A stretch of 64,000 bases of DNA from NCBI RefSeq assembly GCF_023921225.1, contig NZ_CP071528.1, positions 248,001 through 312,000 of the forward strand, in the 5' to 3' direction. The position numbers were made by a program, and so were the translations under genes. The stretch comes from Legionella lytica. GTDB taxonomy: Bacteria; Pseudomonadota; Gammaproteobacteria; Legionellales; Legionellaceae. Shown here one piece after another: positions 55,733 to 64,000 of this stretch (position 1 is the first letter of the stretch; each line of letters starts with the position of its first letter). The notes beneath the pieces are model-generated. The model worked only from the letters and a program-made list of their open reading frames with translations. It searched no databases and had not been told where the DNA came from.

Positions 55733-56815
55733 TTAGCTCAGTATAGGGCTTTTGGTATGGCTCATTACATTGGACTCAGAGCCTAAACTATCCCTGGTTT
55801 GTACGACAGATACAATTTCGCCATTGTGTTTATGAGCGAATAAAGAATGCTTGGAACTTTTCAAAGAAAAGGACTTCTTTTCTATCTCCTGGAAACATTT
55901 AGTCATGCTTTCTTTGTGTTTATTTAAATGTCTAAAGAAGGCGAAGGGTGTTTCTACTTTTTCTTCTCGACGTGGATATATATCAACACTGAAATAATGG
56001 TCTAAAGGTTTCCCCTTATATTTAGGATAGGGCTGGCTCTGAGGGTTAATTTCACAAATACATCTGCATACCTCTTCTGAAGGAGGAGAAAGTGTGTAAG
56101 GCCCTTGGCTATAACCCAGCGTGTTTAAATTTATATGCTGATTGAAATCAAACGCTTTTATTTTCATTATGGTTTCTGAAAAGCTGGATGCCGGATAAAC
56201 TATCCCTTTTTCACCATACCATGGATCAATTATCCACGCATGCTCTCCCCACGTTCTATAATCAGCAAGAACTCCCTCTCTATTTACGATCACATAGCAG
56301 TGCTGAAAATCTAACGCACTAACTAATTCAATCCGGGAGATCTCTTCACTATGCTCCCATAGATATTTGACTGCAAGTGCCGCCTTAAAATCGCAAGTTC
56401 CCCCGCCTAATTCTTTGCAGGTCATTGCAAGAAATAAAATCCATTTTTGTTCCGTCTCTAAATCAAATAAATCTAAAGTAATTTTTTGATCCGTAATTTC
56501 TAGAGGACAAAGTCGTAAAGAGGAGCCTCCAATTTTTTTATAACGATAGAGCCAATTTTTTTTGGTGTACATAAAAATGCCTTGCTGAGGCTCATATGTA
56601 GCATTCTGCTCTTGGTCCTCTTCCGTTGCTCTATGAGACGGGATAAAGTAAGTTTCATTTGTTCTGAGCTGAGTAGCGGTTCTAGTCCAAAAATTAGTTC
56701 GTAGCTGGTCTGCCAACTTGTTAGAAGAGCCTAAAGGACAAAGGCTCACGACATATTCCAGTGCTCTTTTTAAGTGTGCTGGAGGCAATTTGTCATCAGT
56801 TATTTTGCTTTTCAT
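55733..56815 (-). CDS. Transglutaminase/papain-like cysteine effector candidate, 360 aa
   Basis: A Cys-His-Asp triad is visible in order: GGGTCDFKAALAVKYL (Cys141 at a helix start), DFQHCYVIVN (His172) and HAWIIDPWYGEKG (Asp197). This spacing and the DPWYG loop fit compact papain-like or transglutaminase-like proteins such as the YopT/AvrPphB type of protease effectors. N-terminal 100 and C-terminal 140 residues are unassigned; the end is Ser/Lys-rich. No signal peptide. Might cleave or crosslink host proteins if translocated. Confidence 0.6.
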   Translation of the reverse strand: MKSKITDDKLPPAHLKRALEYVVSLCPLGSSNKLADQLRTNFWTRTATQLRTNETYFIPSHRATEEDQEQNATYEPQQGIFMYTKKNWLYRYKKIGGSSLRLCPLEITDQKITLDLFDLETEQKWILFLAMTCKELGGGTCDFKAALAVKYLWEHSEEISRIELVSALDFQHCYVIVNREGVLADYRTWGEHAWIIDPWYGEKGIVYPASSFSETIMKIKAFDFNQHINLNTLGYSQGPYTLSPPSEEVCRCICEINPQSQPYPKYKGKPLDHYFSVDIYPRREEKVETPFAFFRHLNKHKESMTKCFQEIEKKSFSLKSSKHSLFAHKHNGEIVSVVQTRDSLGSESNVMSHTKSPILS

Positions 56816-57263
56816 TCTTGTCCCTACACAATCAATGCAAAATCTTAATCACAAAGTTGCTAAACCTAAGAATTAACCTCATTAATGAGGAAAAGTTAGT
56901 TAGTGAATTTAATTGGCATTAATAAATCTTATTGCATAAATTTTATCAAGATTGCCCTGGATTGAAAATGCGTTAATTTTGAAATGAATTTATTCCAAAA
57001 TAGCAATTTTTACGATGCAGGAGCTCGAGCAGGATCTTATCAGCATTAGAACCAAAGAAACACTGGGCTAATAAAAAAGCACAAGGAGTAATTATTTTTA
57101 AAGTTGTGTTTTTTATCTATATTGGCTTAAAAACCCTCTCGTAAGCTTCATAAAAAACTTGACTTTATGTTTAATTTGGTGCCATTATGTTTGTTTATAT
57201 TGAATAATTACTGTTCACTAAAATGCAACAAATACGTTTACAACAAAGGATGATAATGCGCTG
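56816..57263. other. Intergenic, nothing recognised
   Basis: AT-rich region before a structured leader. No frame of note. Confidence 0.45.
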
Positions 57264-57350
57264 CCTGGACACTGTTGTCGAGGTTGGGCGGAGTTATTTG
57301 TAAACGGCGCGAACAAACTAATCCTCACCAATACCAGTGTCCAGGTTTTT
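57264..57350 (+). ncRNA. Structured leader or attenuator candidate
   Basis: CCTGGACACTG (57264-57274) pairs perfectly with CAGTGTCCAGG (57335-57345), then TTTTT. Inside, GAGGTTGG can pair with CTAATCCTC (one bulge), leaving a GC-rich inner part. The long stem with a T-run points into the 57417 gene, 67 bases on, so it may be an attenuator or the end of a small RNA. No known class recognised. Confidence 0.45.
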
Positions 57351-57416
57351 AGGACGCTTGGATTTCTTATTTAAACCAAGATAAAGCGCTTCATTAGTAA
57401 ATGATGGGTAATTATC

Positions 57417-58232
57417 ATGAGTCAATCTAAATTTTCAAGAGATGGTTTTTTTAATCGTTCTGTTAAACAACAAAACAAATTAAAACTATTAGATAAATCT
57501 ATTAAAACGGTAATTAAAAATGGTTCTGTTGAAGGTTTTCCACCAGGAATTGTCATTAATGAATATCATAGCCATAAATTCCCCAAAGAATTCTTGATTG
57601 CTAATTTTCAATACTTTAAAAGTCTTGGCATAGAAACATTATTCTTTGAATTTGGCAACGATGAGAATCAACACCTATTTGATCAATCACTAGACAGTAA
57701 CGGGACAGTCGCCATAAACTCCGGACTAATAAATGGAGATGATGAGACAAAAGCCGTGGCTGCAGCCGCAATCCAAGCGGGTATTAGGATAGTTGTCTTA
57801 GACTGTAAAAAAGCCAGAGAAGGAAGTCCTGAATATTTTAGGCGCGCGACAAAAGAAGACTGGAATGCATATTACGAAAGAAGGGATGCCCTCTTTGATG
57901 AAAACACTCGAAGGATATTTCTTAAGGAGCACAACTCCAAACCTTATCTCTTTTACTCAGGACTTGCACATGGTAATTACCACCACGGGTTTCCAAGCTT
58001 TTTTCCCGGCTCGAAACTTACTCTGTTGTTATCCGATGACGGGTTTGATTTTCAAGTTAATGGAATAAAGCAACACTTATATGTTGATACTCTTATATTC
58101 AGTCAAGATCTTGGCAAAAATTATTGCCTTTTTAATAAAAGTCATAATAATCAAAAAACTAGATACTTAATAGATGCGATAGATCAGGGATACCTAGATG
58201 CAGATCGAGCCACTTTTTTGCTGGGAAGATAA
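57417..58232 (+). CDS. Tiki/ChaN-superfamily-like effector candidate, 271 aa
   Basis: After a polar 45-residue start the sequence reads IVINEYHSHKFPKEFLIANF, then SLGIETLFFEFGND, later AAIQAGIRIVVLDCKKAR and KPYLFYSGLAHGNYHHGFPS. The EYHSH...(x)...FFEF...GLAHG pattern resembles the erythromycin-esterase/ChaN/Tiki fold, also found as toxin domains in multidomain effectors. Substrate unknown. No signal peptide, so Dot/Icm export is inferred. ATG 57417 is chosen; the ribosome site is weak. Confidence 0.55.
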   Translation: MSQSKFSRDGFFNRSVKQQNKLKLLDKSIKTVIKNGSVEGFPPGIVINEYHSHKFPKEFLIANFQYFKSLGIETLFFEFGNDENQHLFDQSLDSNGTVAINSGLINGDDETKAVAAAAIQAGIRIVVLDCKKAREGSPEYFRRATKEDWNAYYERRDALFDENTRRIFLKEHNSKPYLFYSGLAHGNYHHGFPSFFPGSKLTLLLSDDGFDFQVNGIKQHLYVDTLIFSQDLGKNYCLFNKSHNNQKTRYLIDAIDQGYLDADRATFLLGR

Positions 58233-58799
58233 CAGAATAAATTAGGAAATTTCACAGACAGATAACAGCTTCGGGACAAGCCTTGAATCATGAATTGCAA
58301 CCCAAAACACTCTATTCAAAATTCAAAGCCTGCCTCTAGAGTTGCAGATGTATTGTAACTCCCGCTCACTCATAATAATTTCAAGTCTCATGGATTGAGA
58401 CTGCTTATAAGCAGCTGAAATATCGCCTATTAGTAAGTATTAGCTCACTTTGTTCGCATTCTTTTATCTCCTATTTGAGAAACAAGCACCTCTAAAATAC
58501 TTAAAAAACTCATAAGTAAATTAGAGTTTTTTACTTTCGAATGTCCCATAATTTTTGCAAAAAGCATTCGAATCAATTTAAGGCGAAAATAGGATAAAAG
58601 AAGATGATAAAGCATTCGAATTCCTAATGTATAACCAACATTATTATTATAGTCTAAAATATATTTTATTAATTAAGAAAGCGGGTGATTTTCCAAAAAA
58701 TTATATTCATTCCATCACCTTCAAGCGTTTAAAATATCGATGGAAGGAATGTTAATTCTGAATATTTAATTGTTCCAGTTCCTTTATGAGAAAGACAGG
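58233..58799. other. Intergenic with hairpin and direct repeats
   Basis: A bidirectional hairpin AAAAAACTC / GAGTTTTTT lies at 58503-58532. GCATTCGAAT occurs twice (58565-58574 and 58613-58622), with a related TTCGAATG just before, all carrying the palindrome ATTCGAAT. These could be operator sites ahead of the topoisomerase gene. No gene seen. Confidence 0.5.
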
Positions 58800-59777
58800 A
58801 TGAAAAAAAATGTCGGAATTCAACGAAAAAAACAAGGAAGAACCTTTGCTTATTACGATGCGAAAGGAAAAAAGATAACTGATTCAAAAATTTTGGAGCG
58901 TATCAAATTGCTGGCGATCCCTCCCGCTTATACGCATGTATGGATAAGTTCTAATGAGAAAGGACACATCCAGGCAGTAGGACGAGACAATAAAAACCGA
59001 AAACAGTATATTTACCATGCTTCGTGGGTGCAAGTAAGGCAAGAGAAAAAATTTAAATCATTATTGGATTTCGGTTATTCCCTTGCTCACTTAAGAGAAA
59101 TAATCAATCAAGAAATCAGTAAACCGCCTACCCTTGATAAGAGCCAAATCATTTGTTCTATTCTTTTTCTAATAGATAATTATTCCGTAAGAATAGGAAA
59201 TAACACTTATGCTAAGCAAAATAAAACCTATGGTGTGACTACACTGAGAAAAAAGCATCTTCGGTATAAAAAAAACTCCGTTTATTTTGAGTTTTTAGGA
59301 AAAAATAAGCATCCGTGGAACTTTGAAGTAACAGAAAAAAATCTCATTCAAATTTTAAAACATTGTACTGATATCCCAGGGTATGAGCTATTTAAATATT
59401 ATAACGAACAACAACATATTTCAGTTATTTCATCGCAAGACGTTAATGAATATTTGCATCAAGTCACTCAACAATCTTTTACAGCCAAAGACTTCAGAAC
59501 ATGGATTGCGACAAGAGAGTTTTTTATTCGCGCTATTTCATTATTAGAAATAAAAAATTTAAAAATATCTCTTATTAAAGAAAGTATGCGCGAGGTTGCC
59601 ACCTTGCTTGGACATACTCCGTCTATTTGCAAAGCCAGTTACATTCATCCCCAAATTTTTGAATGGTTAAAAAATGGCAAATTGATGCAATGGAAAAGAA
59701 AAAACCAAAAGAACATTCAAAACAAAAAACCTGATGAACTTCTGCTTATATGGTTGGAAGAAATTTATCGTTCATAA
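58800..59777 (+). CDS. Type IB DNA topoisomerase (poxvirus-like)
   Basis: 325 residues from ATG 58800; an in-frame TTG at 58770 has no ribosome site. Family motifs: LAIPPAYTHVWIS, GRDNKNRKQYIYH, SVRIGNNTYAKQNKTYGVTT (catalytic Arg), KDFRTWIATREFF (second Arg) and the nucleophile in CKASYIHPQIFEW (Tyr about 281). It relaxes supercoils without ATP through a 3'-phosphotyrosine. Bacterial type IB enzymes are sporadic and not essential. The protein is basic and AT-codon rich, like its surroundings. Confidence 0.9.
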   Translation: MKKNVGIQRKKQGRTFAYYDAKGKKITDSKILERIKLLAIPPAYTHVWISSNEKGHIQAVGRDNKNRKQYIYHASWVQVRQEKKFKSLLDFGYSLAHLREIINQEISKPPTLDKSQIICSILFLIDNYSVRIGNNTYAKQNKTYGVTTLRKKHLRYKKNSVYFEFLGKNKHPWNFEVTEKNLIQILKHCTDIPGYELFKYYNEQQHISVISSQDVNEYLHQVTQQSFTAKDFRTWIATREFFIRAISLLEIKNLKISLIKESMREVATLLGHTPSICKASYIHPQIFEWLKNGKLMQWKRKNQKNIQNKKPDELLLIWLEEIYRS

Positions 59778-59931
59778 ATAAAACTTAAATTAAGGAAATT
59801 ACTCTAATTGGCAATAAGTTTTCTAAGGTATTATTACGAAAAGTACCCCCTTAAAAATTAAAATATTAATTTGCTAGCTATTGGTTAATGAAACCTATAA
59901 ATTTAAAATTTATAATAAGAAGCATAAGCTT

Positions 59932-61734
59932 ATGTCTGAAACTCTAGTCCTTGCATTTTCCTTAATATTGATCACTGGTTTTCTCTGTCAGTGGCTAGCA
60001 TCTTACATAAAGGTACCGGCTATTTTATTTTTGCTGCTTATCGGAATCTCTGTAGGACCTGTTTTTCATTGGCTTAACCCGGATAAACAATTAGGCGACT
60101 TATTATTTCCTTTCGTCTCTTTTTCAGTGGCTATAATTTTATTTGAGGGGAGCATGACGCTCTCTTTTTCCAAAGTGAGAGGTTTAGGTAGCGTTATACG
60201 CAATTTAATTAGCTGGGGCGCTCTGATAACATTCGTATCAGTGGCGACGTGTACTCATTTAATAATGAATATTTCCTGGTCAATCTCGTATTTGTTTGCC
60301 TCATTAATGACAGTAACCGGGCCTACCGTTATTGCTCCCATGCTGAGAATATTACGACCGAACTCTAATATTTCGAACGTATTACAATGGGAAGGCATAT
60401 TAATTGATCCTATAGGAGCTATTTTAGCGGTTCTGGTCTTTGAGGTACTCATTTCTAGTGGCCTTGCCAAAGGAATTGCTGCTGGTTTCCTGGTTTTTAT
60501 AAAAATATCACTTATGGGTATTTTTTTGGGCTTAGTCGGAGGCATTTGTTTGGGGATTGCCTTTAAAAAATACTGGATTCCCCAGCATTTACATAATTTC
60601 GCTGTTCTTGCCATAATTGGAATTATATTCTCAAGTGCAAATTATTTGGTTTCGGAATCAGGATTGTTAGCAATAACTATAATGGGGGTTACTTTAGCGA
60701 ATTTTAAAAAAATTGAGTTGGAGCATGTTTTAAATTTTAAAGAAAGTCTTAGTATTGTCTTAGTGTCTTGCTTATTTATCGTGCTCTCAGCCCGGATTAA
60801 TTTATATTCATTTATAGAGTTAGGATACTCCGCATTAATTCTTTTTCTTCTAATACAATTTTTAATTCGTCCACTCAACGTTTATATTTCTACCTGGGGT
60901 TCTGATTTAACTATGCCGGAACGACATGTAATATCCTGGATAGCTCCGCGCGGCATTATCGCGGCAGCAATTTCCTCATTATTTGCTATGAAATTAGCTG
61001 AACTCAATTACCCAGATGCCGAAAAGCTCGTGCCTCTCACGTTCTTTATGATTATTGCAACTATCGTATTACAAAGCCTTACCGCGAAAACAATCGCCAC
61101 TAAATTAAAAGTTGCTGAGCCTGAGCCCCAAGGATTCCTTATTGTTGGTGCTAATAATGTAGCTCAGGCAATTGCGATGCAACTTAAAGAAAATGGGTTT
61201 TATATCTGTTTGATAGATGAGCAATGGGATCAGCTTAACGAAGCTCGAATGAACGATTTACCAACCTTATGGGGAAATCCTATCTCTCAGCACATTGAGG
61301 AGAAAATAAATTTAATTCAAATCAAACAATTACTAATTATTACTCCCTATTTGGATTTAAATATACTTACCTCGAAACATTACCGCTCTATTTTCTCTGA
61401 AAAAAATATATTTTCTATGCAAACCGTCATACCGCAACCAGGCCAAAATGAAGATAAATTTAATTTTAAAAACAGCGGTAGAGTCCTTTTTAATTCCACG
61501 CTGACTTACCAAGACATAGATAAGTTATTAGCCGAGGGGGCAAAAATTAAAACAACAACGCTCACCGATCAATTTTCTTTTGAAAATTATCAGGAGAAAA
61601 ATAATATAAATTATCCTTTGTTTGCAATAGACCCTAAAAACACCATTCACGTATTTTCTAAAGAAAATGATTTTAAACCCATTAAAGATTGGAAAATAAT
61701 TGGATTGCAATGCGAAACTAAAAATTCAAGTTAA
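59932..61734 (+). CDS. CPA1-type Na+/H+ antiporter with RCK domain, 600 aa
   Basis: I start at ATG 59932, where the first span begins (METHIONINE-SETLVLAFSLILI); a TTG at 59881 is in frame. About 12-13 spans to residue 380 with the family motifs FEGSMTLSF, TGPTVIAPMLR and WEGILIDPIGAILA (ion-binding Asp) and WIAPRGIIAAAIS. The cytosolic C-terminus from about 390 starts GFLIVGANNVAQAIAMQL, a Rossmann RCK_N (TrkA-N) fold that probably senses nucleotide. NhaP2-like; exchanges Na+ or K+ for H+ at the inner membrane. Complete, single gene. Confidence 0.88.
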   Translation: MSETLVLAFSLILITGFLCQWLASYIKVPAILFLLLIGISVGPVFHWLNPDKQLGDLLFPFVSFSVAIILFEGSMTLSFSKVRGLGSVIRNLISWGALITFVSVATCTHLIMNISWSISYLFASLMTVTGPTVIAPMLRILRPNSNISNVLQWEGILIDPIGAILAVLVFEVLISSGLAKGIAAGFLVFIKISLMGIFLGLVGGICLGIAFKKYWIPQHLHNFAVLAIIGIIFSSANYLVSESGLLAITIMGVTLANFKKIELEHVLNFKESLSIVLVSCLFIVLSARINLYSFIELGYSALILFLLIQFLIRPLNVYISTWGSDLTMPERHVISWIAPRGIIAAAISSLFAMKLAELNYPDAEKLVPLTFFMIIATIVLQSLTAKTIATKLKVAEPEPQGFLIVGANNVAQAIAMQLKENGFYICLIDEQWDQLNEARMNDLPTLWGNPISQHIEEKINLIQIKQLLIITPYLDLNILTSKHYRSIFSEKNIFSMQTVIPQPGQNEDKFNFKNSGRVLFNSTLTYQDIDKLLAEGAKIKTTTLTDQFSFENYQEKNNINYPLFAIDPKNTIHVFSKENDFKPIKDWKIIGLQCETKNSS

Positions 61735-61735
61735 C

Positions 61736-61770
61736 TTTCGCCTCCTCTCTACCGTAGAAAGTAGGCGAAA
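61736..61770 (+). terminator. Terminator of the antiporter gene
   Basis: TTTCGCCT / AGGCGAAA outer stem with an inner CTCTAC/GTAGAA-type stem, directly after the stop. Confidence 0.6.
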
Positions 61771-62359
61771 CAGAGTGCATTCCTTAGTAAATATTATTCA
61801 CTAACTCTCTTTCATTTGAATTCGCAGCGGGAATGGTTTAAATGACACTATTTGAAGCAATTGAGCCCTAAGGAATCTATCAACTAACCTAAAATACTCA
61901 GCCCATTTTAAAGTAGCAATGCAAATTAAGAGATCTCTTACATGATTATGCGCTATTTTGAGTGTCACTAATTAAAATTATTCGCTATGATTAAGTCAGT
62001 ACGAGGAAGGACAGTGGATGTCTTATATGGATCATTTGAAGCATCAAGGACGATGCGCAACCACAAGGATGTGGGCTGCCTCCTCGGAACACCAATCATC
62101 TCCTCAATTATAAATAATCAAAAATCCATAATGTTTTTATCATAAAGCTAAAACACGAAAAATCCCCCGTTCACCAATTCCTTTGATACCAATTTAAACG
62201 ATGCATAGATATGTACTAAGTAAGATATACTTGTGTTCTCGACTAAGCCAAGTAATTTATATTGACATCACACAAATAATCATTAATAGTGCAATCTATG
62301 TTTTTTGTGCAATTATTTATCTTAAGCAACTGTTAAGAAAAAGAATATTGAGGTGCTGT
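61771..62359. other. Intergenic and upstream of the 62360 gene
   Basis: No gene seen. The open frame from 62201 to 62360 precedes the chosen start of the next gene and lacks a ribosome site. AT-rich, with no repeats noted. Confidence 0.45.
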
Positions 62360-63316
62360 ATGCTGTTAGATCAACTTATTTTAACTGCGATTGAGAAAAA
62401 ATTAAGTACTCAACATACAGAGTTTAATATTCAGATTTTTTTACAAATCCTGCAAATTACTACCCGCCCTTTAGGTTATCCTATCTACAAAGAAGGAATA
62501 AATGAACAATATTACCTATTGAAGCTTACGAGCAACCTGAACCAGGCAAAATCATTAAATTATAATTATAAAGCAGCAGGGACCATGTTGAATTCACTAG
62601 CACAATTAAGATTTTGTGTCTGCTACTTTCAATCAACACTTGATGAACAGAAAATTGATGCAGAGTTGATTTCCTTATTCGAAGCAGCCATTGACAATCG
62701 GCTCTATACCAGTGCTGAAGAACAGTGTGCAGAAAAAAGCCTGCTTAGAACACTCATAAACTGCCCCCAAGGAATACTGCAATTATGTTCTGAGTATGAG
62801 AGAAAGTTGCAATCTCCCAATATGCAACAACAAATTCAAACACGAATTAATTTCTTAAAAGGAATACACGAGAAAGAAGAACCAGAAAACGCTCAAGACC
62901 CGGTAACGATTACAACATTCGAATGTGCCATGCAAGCTGCACAGCATCATTCCCTATTTAACGAACTGAAAAAAAACCATCAGATGCTGCTTGGAAAATA
63001 TTTATTAAAACGCGCGGCAGAGTCAGAGTTAAGCAGTGAGTTATTGGAACACAACAAGCTCACGATAAAGCCTAAAGAATCGGCTCAAGAGAGCCTAGCC
63101 CCAAAAAGTAAGGACACGCTGTCAACGACAATGACTGATGAGTCCGCTAGTGAAGCACGTGATTTGTTGATATATCAAAATTCATTAAATGTGCTAAAAG
63201 CACAAATTAATAAAACGCATGATTCATTTGCCAAGACTAACTCCACTAACAATCAGAGCCCCAATACAAATGACAATCTGCCTGAGCTTCATCGACAACC
63301 TGCATTTCGCCGCTAG
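62360..63316 (+). CDS. Orphan effector-like protein, 318 aa
   Basis: ATG 62360 (MLLDQLILTAIEKKLSTQHT) has GAGG 6 bases before it, which decides against the earlier in-frame ATG 62201. Helical throughout, Gln/Asn-rich, with a disordered C-terminal 80 residues (NSTNNQSPNTNDNLPELH). No enzyme motif. This composition is usual for Dot/Icm substrates, but evidence is contextual only. Confidence 0.6.
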   Translation: MLLDQLILTAIEKKLSTQHTEFNIQIFLQILQITTRPLGYPIYKEGINEQYYLLKLTSNLNQAKSLNYNYKAAGTMLNSLAQLRFCVCYFQSTLDEQKIDAELISLFEAAIDNRLYTSAEEQCAEKSLLRTLINCPQGILQLCSEYERKLQSPNMQQQIQTRINFLKGIHEKEEPENAQDPVTITTFECAMQAAQHHSLFNELKKNHQMLLGKYLLKRAAESELSSELLEHNKLTIKPKESAQESLAPKSKDTLSTTMTDESASEARDLLIYQNSLNVLKAQINKTHDSFAKTNSTNNQSPNTNDNLPELHRQPAFRR

Positions 63317-63328
63317 CCGCACGTAACT

Positions 63329-63346
63329 CCCCCAGATACGCGGGGG
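63329..63346 (+). terminator. GC-rich hairpin
   Basis: CCCCC and GGGGG arms around AGATACG, 12 bases after the stop. No T-run, so a moderate call. Confidence 0.45.
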
Positions 63347-63563
63347 GCCCTGCCAGGTAGACTAAAAATATCCAAACAAGATTAATTTTTTACATAATTC
63401 ATATTGAGTACTGTGCAAACACATGATATATCTTTTGAATATGGATGATTAATTAACACATAGCATTGCCAATCTACACCTTTGAAGAGTTATTGAGAGA
63501 AGACAATCAATATTGTTGTTCAATGACCAAGGATTTATCTTTTATGTGTGTAAGGAGTACGCC

Positions 63564-64000
63564 ATGCTTTCAATTTATCATATTAGGCTACTGATTAATG
63601 AATGCCGCGAGATGAGTCGCGTTGGTGTTTTTAATGACCACCGTGTTGCTATTCCGCATTTAGAAATTGACGTGGTGTTACCAGGGGATTTCATTGGTGC
63701 CAATAATAATCCGGCCATTTTTGTTAATTCCATGACATTCAAGCGACTTAGCAAATTTCATACTCATTGGATTGAAAATGGGACCTTAGTATTTCAAAAA
63801 TCTTTTTTACAGAAAGAGCCCATTGATATTATCGGCGCTGTCATTCATGAAACAGGACATGCGTTTAATGTCGCCGCAAATCTGCCTAATACGGAGGTAA
63901 ATGCTTATATCTACGAAATAGAAATATTACGTCAATTATACTTGTCAAAAAGTCCATTACTTTTTGATTGTAGTCTTGAGGATGTACGGGCTTATTTTCA
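63564..64000 (+). CDS. HExxH zinc metalloprotease-like protein (3' end outside window)
   Basis: ATG 63564 with AAGGAG 7 bases before it. 145 residues are visible. GAVIHETGHAFNVAANL gives His95, Glu96 and His99, and LPNTEVNAYIYEIEIL supplies a likely third Glu ligand (Glu111), so it is gluzincin-like. No signal peptide, so cytosolic or Dot/Icm-translocated. The rest runs off the right edge. Confidence 0.65.
   Translation, partial: MLSIYHIRLLINECREMSRVGVFNDHRVAIPHLEIDVVLPGDFIGANNNPAIFVNSMTFKRLSKFHTHWIENGTLVFQKSFLQKEPIDIIGAVIHETGHAFNVAANLPNTEVNAYIYEIEILRQLYLSKSPLLFDCSLEDVRAYF

Overview
The window looks like a chromosomal accessory region of a Legionella species. It is AT-rich (about 37% GC by eye) and dense in large orphan proteins of the Dot/Icm-effector type, with glutamate-rich C-termini and eukaryotic-like or toxin-like enzyme folds. 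It also carries Legionella-type VirK and SidB/SdbA-like proteins and a prenylation-tagged small-GTPase remnant. No rRNA, tRNA or CRISPR array was seen. The assignment rests on gene content, not on a marker gene.

Layout. 1-6.4 kb: a membrane class III adenylate cyclase (cut by the left edge), an unknown 320-aa protein and a secreted Asp-box repeat protein. 6.7-18.4 kb: housekeeping-type genes (spermidine-synthase-like, DUF2132, S4-domain, RlpA, GH16 glucanase, MurB, VirK, Maf) mixed with mobile debris: a group II intron tail, a Tn3-family tnpA tail with its terminal repeat, IS3 and Tn5/IS4 fragments, a 657-bp near-perfect palindrome and a 235-bp MITE-like element. 18.3-24.9 kb: a Tn3-type resolvase with its res site, a PIN-like protein, an outer-membrane beta-barrel, a DUF4189 protein and several decayed genes. 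25-33 kb: effector-like proteins, including a 735-aa membrane-anchored one and a PlsC-type acyltransferase, plus a 5'-truncated Ras-like GTPase ending in a CaaX box. 33-36.6 kb: a frameshifted DcaP-like porin with a poly-C tract, then a compact stress-type cluster (micro-membrane peptide, CsbD, secreted peptide, PRC-barrel, DUF3309, YqjD/ElaB). 36.6-58.2 kb: the densest effector-like run: a kinase-fold protein, a YopJ-like Cys protein, a GDPD, hipBA, a 27-aa-repeat protein with a GREB1-like glycosyltransferase domain, a SidB-like lipase, a transglutaminase/papain-like Cys protein and a Tiki/ChaN-like protein. 58.8-64 kb: a type IB topoisomerase, a CPA1 antiporter with an RCK domain, another orphan, and a HETGH metalloprotease cut by the right edge.

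How it fits together. Most genes are single units with their own hairpin terminators, alternating strands and long AT-rich gaps, as is usual for effector islands built by transfer and decay. The clear operons are hipB-hipA (20-bp overlap, two 20-bp palindromic operators upstream) and the stress cluster at 35.0-36.5 kb. Frameshifted or truncated genes are common (porin, methyltransferase, GTPase, the 36.7-kb orphan, the 18.6-kb membrane protein), so the region is in flux. Three related ~35-bp repeats, one directly after the tnpA tail, probably mark Tn3-type ends. Two of them face each other across 18.3-39.6 kb, a span that includes the resolvase/res module.
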